DNA from: Eubacterium sp. | GTDB lineage: Bacteria > Bacillota > Clostridia > Lachnospirales > Lachnospiraceae | NCBI GenBank assembly: GCA_024697885.1 | Contig: JAILSA010000290.1 | Coordinates: 1-7,889 of the forward strand | DNA: 7,889 nucleotides | Direction of reading: 5' to 3' | Shown here: positions 1 through 5,379 of the stretch, piece after piece | Layout of the letters: each line of letters begins with the position of its first letter | Position numbering within the stretch: position 1 is the first letter of the stretch | The notes under the pieces: generated by a model | What the model saw: only the letters and a program-made list of their open reading frames with translations | Told to the model about the DNA's origin: nothing | Database searches by the model: none | Program-made: the position numbers and the translations under genes

Positions 1-500
1 TCGGCGGCCAGGCGGCCGTCGCAGACCACCTGGTCTACCTGGTAGTTTACGGGGTTTCGCCAGATGCCCACAATGTTTTTGTTAAAGTCTCTAAGCTTTG
101 TTAAGAGGGTCTCGGAGCATCGGCCCAGAATAATGAGGCCGTCGTTTTTGACTGGCTTCTTGGACAGGGACTTGTCTACATAAATCACCTCGTCAATTAC
201 TATATTTTGCTTGAAAAGGTCCTCCTCAAGCTTGCGAAAAATCTCATAGAAAAAAGGATCTGTCTCCAAGCTGCTGATGCGGGCCAAAATAATGGAGACG
301 TGCTTGGCTGCCTGGGAGAGGCCTCCCTTGGTTCGCAGGCTTCTGGCGGCAATGTTGGGCTCGTAACCCAGTTCTCTGGCGGCCGCCCATATTTTATCCT
401 TCAACTCCTTAGAGGCACAGGAGGAGGTCTTGTTGTTGAGAACTCTGGATACGGTGGAGACAGAGACTCCTACCTTGGAAGCAATTTCTTTTAGGGACAT
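1..500 (-). CDS. LacI-family transcriptional repressor, N-terminal part (runs off the window edge)
   Basis: Reading leftward from the ATG at 500-498, the frame stays open for 166 codons to the window edge. Residues 1-50 form a LacI helix-turn-helix: start MSLKEIASKVGVSVST, recognition stretch VSVSTVSRVLNN. The hinge helix follows (ARELGYEPNIAARSLR); in LacI proteins it inserts a leucine at the central CG of the operator. After it, VSIILARIS begins the periplasmic-binding-like effector domain, and NDGLIILGR and VDQVVCDG match its usual second and third strands. The effector pocket and C-terminal half are outside the window, so the ligand cannot be read. The start is supported by AAAGGAG six bases upstream. 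The gene is divergent from the sulfate transport operon and shares its regulatory region, so it is inferred to control that operon and itself. Family assignment is very secure; target and effector are inference. Confidence 0.95.
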   Translation of the reverse strand, partial: MSLKEIASKVGVSVSTVSRVLNNKTSSCASKELKDKIWAAARELGYEPNIAARSLRTKGGLSQAAKHVSIILARISSLETDPFFYEIFRKLEEDLFKQNIVIDEVIYVDKSLSKKPVKNDGLIILGRCSETLLTKLRDFNKNIVGIWRNPVNYQVDQVVCDGRLAA

Positions 501-537
501 GGTATTCTCCTTTCACGAAAACAAATGATATAAGCTT

Positions 538-566
538 ATTATACAACAGCCCGGATGTGAAAGCAA
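538..566 (-). promoter_or_regulatory. predicted promoter of the LacI-family gene
   Basis: On the minus strand a perfect TATAAT -10 box (plus-strand 538-543) lies 17 bp from a weak -35 box TTGCTT (561-566). The -35 box overlaps the operator palindrome at 563-574, so a bound repressor would be expected to block RNA polymerase at its own promoter. The -10 box is convincing; the -35 box matches only the TTG of the consensus. Confidence 0.6.
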
Positions 567-574
567 ACGTTTGC
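563..574. promoter_or_regulatory. LacI-type operator O1 (perfect palindrome)
   Basis: GCAAACGTTTGC is a perfect 12-bp palindrome with the central CG that LacI-family hinge helices intercalate. It overlaps the predicted -35 box of the divergent repressor gene and lies just upstream of the candidate transporter promoters. The adjacent repressor gene is the natural candidate to bind it, although a CcpA-like or other global LacI member could also use such a site. Confidence 0.75.
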
Positions 575-585
575 GCAATAAAATC

Positions 586-614
586 TTGAAAAAGTGTTGA
601 CTTAAGGTTATTCT
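586..614 (+). promoter_or_regulatory. candidate promoter of the sulfate transport operon
   Basis: TTGAAA (586-591) and TATTCT (609-614) are separated by 17 bp and lie between the two operators. Other boxes make the exact promoter uncertain: TTGACT at 597-602 is a better -35 but has no good -10 at normal spacing, and TAGAAT at 636-641 is a good -10 without a good -35. A start near 620 would give a leader of about 140 bases that includes operator O2. Confidence 0.4.
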
Positions 615-669
615 ATGGTTGTCAAGAGACATCGGTAGAATGAATTTGCGAAAAAACAAGTAAAATTAC

Positions 670-681
670 GCAAACGATTGC
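670..681. promoter_or_regulatory. LacI-type operator O2
   Basis: GCAAACGATTGC matches operator O1 at 11 of 12 positions and is palindromic except for one base pair. Its centre is 107 bp from the centre of O1, close to ten helical turns. It lies downstream of the candidate transporter promoters, where bound repressor would act as a roadblock or anchor a loop with O1. Confidence 0.7.
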
Positions 682-759
682 TTAACTTTTTTCCCGGAAA
701 TGCGCAGCCGGAGAAAAGGCTACCGAGAAAATAACAAACACACTTAAGGAGAGATCATA

Positions 760-1818
760 ATGTTTAAGAAAAATATGAAGAAAATCGGCGCATTGGCACT
801 GGCAGGTGCGCTTACACTGACAAGTCTGACAGGCTGTGGAAGCAGCAACAATAATACAGGAGCTGGCGCATCTGGAAGCGCAGTTGAGGGAACTGTTAAA
901 TTGACTAACGTATCCTACGACCCAACAAGAGAGCTTTATCAGGCCATGAATGAGTCCTTCAAAAAATACTATAAAGGTAAGACGGGAAATGATATTGAGA
1001 TTACCCAGTCTCACGGTGGATATGGCGGACAGGCTCGTTCCGTCGTAGAGGGTGCAGAGGCAGATGTAGTTACTCTGGCGCTGGCACACGACATTACCCT
1101 GATTGAAGAGGCTGGCCTCATTGACAGCGGCTGGTTGCAGGAGTTTGACAGAGAGTCTTCTCCATACACTTCCACCATCGTATTTTTGGTACGCAAGGGA
1201 AATGAAAAGGGAATTACAGATTGGGACAGCTTGACCAAAGAGGGTGTTGAGGTAATTACACCAGACCCTAAGAGCAGTGGTGGAGCTTGCTGGAACTTCC
1301 TGGCTGCATGGCACTATGCACAGAAGAAATTCAACAACGACGAGACCCAGATCAAGGATTTTGTGAAGAAGATTTATGACAATGTAACGGTAATGGATTC
1401 CGGAGCCCGCGGCGCTACAACAACCTTCGTAGAGAACGGACAGGGAGATGTATTGATTGCCTGGGAGAACGAGGCTATTGCCACAGTGACAGAGTATCCG
1501 GATGACTATGAAATCGTATCTCCAAGCGTAAGTATTTTGGCTCAGCCAAGTGTTGCAATCGTGGATGAGAATGCCAACAAGAACGGCACTCAGGAAGCAG
1601 CTAAGGAGTATTTGAACTACCTCTACACAGAAGAGGCTCAGAAGATTATTGGAGAGAACGGTTACAGACCATCGGATGAGAAGATTTTGAAAAATTACGA
1701 AGACAAGTTTGATTTGGATATGGAGCTTTGCGAGATCAACGACTTTGGCGGTTGGGATCAGGCATACAAAGACTTCTTCCAGGACGGAGCGATTTTTGAT
1801 GAAATTCACCAGGCCTAA
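760..1818 (+). CDS. sbp: sulfate/thiosulfate ABC transporter substrate-binding lipoprotein
   Basis: This 352-residue protein should capture sulfate or a similar oxyanion outside the membrane and hand it to the CysTW permease. Residues 1-26 form a lipoprotein signal: basic start, hydrophobic core, lipobox LTGC with Cys26 as the lipidated residue. A Ser/Asn/Gly-rich linker follows. The mature part aligns by memory with E. coli Sbp along its length: VSYDPTRELY (51-60), SHGG (84-87), SSPYTSTIVFLVRKGN (133-148), SSGG (172-175), DSGARGATTTF (213-223), IAWENEA (233-239), YRPSDE near 302. Sulfate contacts kept are Ser173, Gly174, Gly175, Ala216 and Trp235. Two changes stand out: Tyr88 sits where E. 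coli Sbp has sulfate-contacting Ser45, and Cys177 replaces the Arg of SGGARWN. AAGGAGAG at 746-753 supports the start. It is the first gene of the transport operon, behind the LacI operators. Family is secure; exact ligand is less so. Confidence 0.95.
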   Translation: MFKKNMKKIGALALAGALTLTSLTGCGSSNNNTGAGASGSAVEGTVKLTNVSYDPTRELYQAMNESFKKYYKGKTGNDIEITQSHGGYGGQARSVVEGAEADVVTLALAHDITLIEEAGLIDSGWLQEFDRESSPYTSTIVFLVRKGNEKGITDWDSLTKEGVEVITPDPKSSGGACWNFLAAWHYAQKKFNNDETQIKDFVKKIYDNVTVMDSGARGATTTFVENGQGDVLIAWENEAIATVTEYPDDYEIVSPSVSILAQPSVAIVDENANKNGTQEAAKEYLNYLYTEEAQKIIGENGYRPSDEKILKNYEDKFDLDMELCEINDFGGWDQAYKDFFQDGAIFDEIHQA

Positions 1819-2644
1819 GAAAAACACCAGAGTGATCCCGGGGTTCGGTTTGACCCTGGGAGTTACTCTGGCAATGTTATCAACCATTATATTGATACCT
1901 TTGGGATCGATTTTATTTCAGTCCTTTAAGGCTAGCCCAGCAGAATTTGTAGAGGCCTTATCCAGACCAGCAGTTTTGTATTCCTTTGCCACTAGTATTG
2001 TATGCGCCCTGATTGCGGCCATTATCAACTGTGTCTTTGGAACCATCCTGGCCTGGGTTTTGGTGCGTTATAAATTCCCGGGCAAGAGAATTATTGACGG
2101 AGTGATTGAGTTGCCCTTTGCCCTGCCAACAGCTGTGGCGGGAATTACCCTCTCCAAAATGTATTCCGACACAGGGGAGATCGGGTCCATCCTGGCCAAG
2201 TTTGGCATCGAGGTTTCCTATACCCATTTGGGATTGACCCTGGCCCTGGTCTTTGTGGGAATTCCTTTTGTGGTAAGGTCCATCCAGCCGGTTTTGGAAA
2301 AAATCGACGGCAGTTATGAGGAGGCCTCCTATGTTTTGGGAGCCAACCGGAGAAAGACCTTTTTCAAAGTCCTGCTCCCAGAGCTCAGACCGGCCATGCT
2401 CACAGGTTTTGGACTGGCCTTTGCCAGAGGAATTGGAGAGTACGGCAGCGTTATTTACATTTCCGGCAACAATGAAAAGGAGCACACCCAGGTGGTTTCC
2501 TATGTCATTATGCAGAAGTTGAATGTGCAAAATTACACAGATGCCACGGCCATTGCCCTGGTGATGTTGGCCATTTCCTTCCTGCTTTTACTCTTTATCA
2601 ATATAGTGCAGATGAAACAGTCTAGGCGCACCAACGAGATTTAA
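1799..2644 (+). CDS. cysT: sulfate ABC transporter permease CysT (CysU)
   Basis: An inner-membrane permease of 281 residues, one half of the CysTW channel. It has about six hydrophobic segments (roughly 14-40, 60-90, 103-122, 143-165, 200-222, 248-270). The cytoplasmic coupling loop that docks on CysA is the EAA-type stretch EEASYVLGANRRKTFFKVLLP at about 174-194. The strings LAWVLVRYKFPGKR, LPFALPTAVAGI and FARGIGEYGSV are characteristic of CysT. I chose the ATG at 1799, which follows a GGAG nine bases away and gives the usual N-terminus. The frame is open upstream to another ATG at 1709, but that would add 30 non-homologous residues lying within the binding-protein gene. The start overlaps the end of the binding-protein gene by 20 bases, which suggests translational coupling. 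Confidence 0.95.
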   Translation: MKFTRPKKNTRVIPGFGLTLGVTLAMLSTIILIPLGSILFQSFKASPAEFVEALSRPAVLYSFATSIVCALIAAIINCVFGTILAWVLVRYKFPGKRIIDGVIELPFALPTAVAGITLSKMYSDTGEIGSILAKFGIEVSYTHLGLTLALVFVGIPFVVRSIQPVLEKIDGSYEEASYVLGANRRKTFFKVLLPELRPAMLTGFGLAFARGIGEYGSVIYISGNNEKEHTQVVSYVIMQKLNVQNYTDATAIALVMLAISFLLLLFINIVQMKQSRRTNEI

Positions 2645-2662
2645 GGATGAGGATGGATACTT

Positions 2663-3502
2663 ATGAAAGAAAATAAATTAACCAAATATTTGTTGATCGG
2701 CGTGAGTGTACTTTTTATCTTTTTTCTCTTGGTATTACCGCTTATTTCGGTGATTACAAACTCATTGAAAAAAGGCTTTGATTTTTACATTCAGTCCATC
2801 ACAACAGATTATGTAATTTCTGCTCTGGTGGTGACACTGATTGCCACAGTGATTGCAGTTTTAGTCAACACCTTCTTTGGTCTCATGGCCTCCTGGCTTC
2901 TGACCAAATTTAACTTCAAGGGAAAACAGGTTTTGGCTACCCTGATTGATATTCCATTTTCCATCTCCCCGGTAATTGCAGGTCTTGCCTACATTATGAC
3001 CTTTGGCCGAATGGGATGGGCGGCTCCGATTGTGGATGCCATAAATGATTTTCTGGGTACCGATATCAAAATTGCCTTTGCTATTCCGGGCGTTGTCTTG
3101 GCAACGATTTTCGTCACCTTCCCCTTTGTCTCCAGGGAACTCATTCCTGTAATGAATGCCCAGGGCAAGGATGAGGAAGAGGCGGCTGCCCTTATGGGAG
3201 CCAAGGGATTCATGATTTTCCGCAAGATAACCTTGCCACACATTAAGTGGGCCCTGATTTACGGAGTGATCCTCTGTACCGCCAGAGCCCTAGGCGAATT
3301 CGGTGCGGTCAACGCCCTGTCTAAAACTAGAGGAAAAACCTTTACCCTCCCATTGGAGATTGATGCCCTCTACCTGAGCAGCACAGAGGATGCCATTGTG
3401 GCCTCCTTCGCCGTGTCGTCTATTTTGGTAATCATCGCTGTGATCATCCTGGTTGCCAGAAATATGATCGAGCACAAGTCCAAGGAAAAAGTGGAACAGT
3501 AG
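2663..3502 (+). CDS. cysW: sulfate ABC transporter permease CysW
   Basis: The second permease subunit, 279 residues, partner of CysT. Residues 8-32 form the first membrane segment, and further hydrophobic segments lie at about 52-80, 95-113, 138-157, 196-212 and 246-265. The EAA-type loop that contacts the ATPase is EEEAAALMGAKGFMIFRKITLP (about 171-192, ending at Pro192). Family hallmarks visible are IDIPFSISPVIAGL, ARALGEFGAV and KTFTLPLEIDALY; the last corresponds to the RGQTNTLPLHVEILY region of CysW proteins. It starts 18 bp after cysT, with GAGGATGG just upstream as ribosome binding site, and is followed by cysA after 34 bp. Confidence 0.95.
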   Translation: MKENKLTKYLLIGVSVLFIFFLLVLPLISVITNSLKKGFDFYIQSITTDYVISALVVTLIATVIAVLVNTFFGLMASWLLTKFNFKGKQVLATLIDIPFSISPVIAGLAYIMTFGRMGWAAPIVDAINDFLGTDIKIAFAIPGVVLATIFVTFPFVSRELIPVMNAQGKDEEEAAALMGAKGFMIFRKITLPHIKWALIYGVILCTARALGEFGAVNALSKTRGKTFTLPLEIDALYLSSTEDAIVASFAVSSILVIIAVIILVARNMIEHKSKEKVEQ

Positions 3503-3536
3503 TCCGACCGTTGAATCTATAAGGAGAGTCGAAATT

Positions 3537-4646
3537 ATGTATGTTGAGATGAAAAACATCAATAAAAATTACGGAGATTTCCAGGCGTCTAAGGATGTAA
3601 ATTTTGGAATTGAAAAGGGAAGGCTGGTGGCTCTTTTGGGTCCCAGCGGAAGTGGTAAAACAACCATCCTTCGCATGATTGCAGGTCTTGAGACCCCTGA
3701 TTCGGGAGATATCCTAATCGATGGAAAAAGGGTAAATGACCTGGACCCTGCCAAGAGAGGAATTGGTTTTGTGTTCCAGAACTACGCCCTCTTCCGTTAC
3801 ATGACAGTATATGAAAACATTGCCTTTGGCCTCAAACTTCAAAAAATGCCAAAGAAAAAAATTAGGGAAAGAGTAGAAGAGTTGATTGAACTGACTGGAC
3901 TTACAGGAATGGAGAAGAGATATCCAAACCAGTTGTCCGGTGGACAGAGACAGAGGGTGGCCTTTGCCAGAGCCTTGGCCCCAAACCCAAGTCTTCTTCT
4001 TCTGGACGAGCCCTTTGCCGCCATTGACGCCAAGGTAAGACAGGAACTCAGAACCTGGCTCAGAAAAATGATTTACAAGGTAGGAATTACTTCTATTTTT
4101 GTCACCCACGACCAGGACGAGGCGGTAGAGGTGGCAGATGAAATCATTGTCACCAACCGAGGCAGAATCGAGCAGATTGGCACGCCAAAGGAGATTTACA
4201 AAAAACCGGAAACTCCATTTGTATCTGAGTTTATTGGTCAATCCACTATTATAGAGGAGTATTACAAGCTTCATGGCTTTGAAAAAGGCAACTACAAGGG
4301 GGCCATTGTCCGCCCTGAATTTGTGGAGGCCTTTAAGGATGACAACACCAGATTCCAGGATGTTTTGGAGTGTTCCGAGATGGGAGTCATTACGGACATT
4401 TTGTTCCGAGGCAATTCTCTGGAACTTCAGTTAGATGTAAACGGAGTAACCCTGACCACCCACCGTTCTTTAGAGAGAAGAAAGGTGGAGGTGGGAGAGC
4501 AGATGCGAGTTATTATTTATCGCCTCTATGCCTTCGACGACGAGAGGGCCTATCTCCTGGAAAACAGCGAGCTAAAGAGCATGGATGTCAACAACCGACA
4601 TCTGGAGTCCTACCTTTACTCCTCGGATGGCTATTTTGTGGGATAG
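3537..4646 (+). CDS. cysA: sulfate/thiosulfate import ATPase CysA
   Basis: The nucleotide-binding subunit that powers sulfate uptake, 369 residues, cytoplasmic and presumably a homodimer. All catalytic motifs are intact: Walker A GPSGSGKT (35-42), Q-loop Gln81, signature LSGGQ (133-137), Walker B LLLLDEP with Glu158, D-loop AAID (161-164), H-loop His191. YRYMTVYENIAFGL-like sequence (RYMTVYENIAFGL, 87-99) is typical of the CysA/PotA/MalK group. After the switch region, residues about 235-345 form a TOBE-like regulatory domain (IVRPEFVEAF, GVITDILFRGNSLEL). A polar tail of about 25 residues ends the protein, slightly longer than E. coli CysA as I recall it. AAGGAGAG at 3521-3528 supports the start. 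It is the last gene of the operon and is followed by a strong terminator. Confidence 0.95.
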   Translation: MYVEMKNINKNYGDFQASKDVNFGIEKGRLVALLGPSGSGKTTILRMIAGLETPDSGDILIDGKRVNDLDPAKRGIGFVFQNYALFRYMTVYENIAFGLKLQKMPKKKIRERVEELIELTGLTGMEKRYPNQLSGGQRQRVAFARALAPNPSLLLLDEPFAAIDAKVRQELRTWLRKMIYKVGITSIFVTHDQDEAVEVADEIIVTNRGRIEQIGTPKEIYKKPETPFVSEFIGQSTIIEEYYKLHGFEKGNYKGAIVRPEFVEAFKDDNTRFQDVLECSEMGVITDILFRGNSLELQLDVNGVTLTTHRSLERRKVEVGEQMRVIIYRLYAFDDERAYLLENSELKSMDVNNRHLESYLYSSDGYFVG

Positions 4647-4686
4647 AGAAAAGTACTTTATGTTTTTGAAAAAATTTGTTATACTC

Positions 4687-4722
4687 AAACTGTATGGACC
4701 ACTAGGTTCATACAGTTTTTTT
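4687..4722 (+). terminator. intrinsic terminator of the sulfate transport operon
   Basis: AAACTGTATG (4687-4696) pairs perfectly with CATACAGTTT (4709-4718). The stem continues inward through GACC/GGTT with one G-U pair to a four-base loop ACTA, for 14 pairs in all. A run of seven T (4716-4722) follows. It begins 40 bp after the cysA stop codon. The A run before the T run could also let it work weakly in the opposite direction, but no convergent gene is seen. Confidence 0.9.
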
Positions 4723-4746
4723 CATAAAACGCGGGGAATGTATAAT
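4719..4746 (+). promoter_or_regulatory. predicted promoter of the pilin-like/kinase/Hpt operon
   Basis: A perfect TATAAT -10 box (4741-4746) lies 16 bp after TTTTCA (4719-4724), a 4-of-6 match to the -35 consensus. The -35 box is formed by the T-tract of the preceding terminator, so the two signals are fused. Transcription would start near 4753 with a leader of under 20 bases, just enough for the ribosome binding site GAAGAGG (4757-4763). The -10 box is strong; the -35 box is moderate. Confidence 0.6.
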
Positions 4747-4769
4747 AGGAAAAAGAGAAGAGGTAAAAA

Positions 4770-5375
4770 ATGAAGAGGAGAAAAAATTTAAAAGAGGGCT
4801 TTTCCATGGTGGAACTGATTCTGACCATTGCTATTATGGCTATTTTGGTCGGAGCTCTTACGTTGGTAGTTTTAATTTATCTGGAAAAGTCTAAAGAATC
4901 CATTGATTTGCAAAACATGGACCATGTCTACAAGGGAGCCCTTACGGTGGCGGGAAACGAGAAGTTTTTGGAAAGCGCCTTTAGCAACAGCAGTCACCTT
5001 CACTTTTCGGATTCTGTGGATGCCTACAGCCTTGAAGATATTCTCAAGGAGGCGCAGAGAAACGGGGCCGTGGATGTGGTAGATGGAGATTATGTTTTGA
5101 CGGATGAGGCGTATGTCAGCGACTCTTGGACCGTGCAGTTGGCAGAGGTTTTGGGCCCAACCTATGAGGGCTATCGACCTAAGTCCAGACATGCAGGAGC
5201 GGCCGATGAGGCGGGAGATACCCTTTGTAGAATGTTTGTATACGTGGGCCAGGACGGAGGTGTGTCTGTTTGGTATGGGCCAGATGCAGATAGTATTTAT
5301 ATCACCTCCAACGGGGATGAAGCTTTTGGTCTGGGAAAACATTGCCAGGACCTGACTCAGGTGTCAGAGGACTAA
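4770..5375 (+). CDS. orphan type IV pilin-like (pseudopilin) prepilin
   Basis: A 201-residue protein with a class III (prepilin) signal: short basic leader [10 protein letters not shown], then [21 protein letters not shown] prepilin peptidase would cut after Gly10, exposing Phe1 of the mature protein, and the conserved Glu falls at mature position 5 (Glu15). Residues 11-38 form the hydrophobic assembly helix. The rest is a soluble, acidic domain with no repeat; [16 protein letters not shown] (156-171) suggests a beta-hairpin. Two cysteines (153 and 192) could form a C-terminal disulfide loop as in many pilins, but this is inference. No assembly ATPase, platform protein or prepilin peptidase is encoded in the window, so it is an orphan here. 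It lies 4 bp before the kinase gene and has its own promoter upstream, so it is probably co-transcribed with the phosphorelay. Family by the N-terminus is secure; the head domain is not recognised. Confidence 0.85.
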   Translation: MKRRKNLKEGFSMVELILTIAIMAILVGALTLVVLIYLEKSKESIDLQNMDHVYKGALTVAGNEKFLESAFSNSSHLHFSDSVDAYSLEDILKEAQRNGAVDVVDGDYVLTDEAYVSDSWTVQLAEVLGPTYEGYRPKSRHAGAADEAGDTLCRMFVYVGQDGGVSVWYGPDADSIYITSNGDEAFGLGKHCQDLTQVSED

Positions 5376-5379
5376 GCCT

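Noticed and set aside
207..494. A 95-codon plus-strand frame inside the LacI-family gene
   Set aside because: It is antisense to the clearly recognisable DNA-binding and hinge region of the repressor and has no recognisable content.
597..602. TTGACT as the main -35 box of the transport operon
   Set aside because: It is a good hexamer, but no acceptable -10 lies 16-18 bp downstream (620-625 is TGTCAA); the best -10, TAGAAT at 636-641, is 33 bp away.
641..759. A SAM or other known sulfur riboswitch ahead of the transport operon
   Set aside because: The leader is short and lacks the conserved S-box core, a multi-helix junction and a following terminator hairpin.
682..1887. A 401-codon open frame on the minus strand opposite the binding-protein gene
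   Set aside because: It is antisense to a gene with clear family-wide conservation, is rich in Cys, Leu, Val and Ser as expected of a shadow frame, and has no convincing ribosome binding site or recognisable domain.
3839..4274. Minus-strand frames opposite cysA
   Set aside because: They are antisense to the signature and Walker B region of a clear ATPase and have no independent support.
4370..4773. Two small plus-strand frames spanning the end of cysA and the terminator
   Set aside because: They run in other frames through conserved cysA sequence and through the terminator hairpin, and show no protein-like composition.
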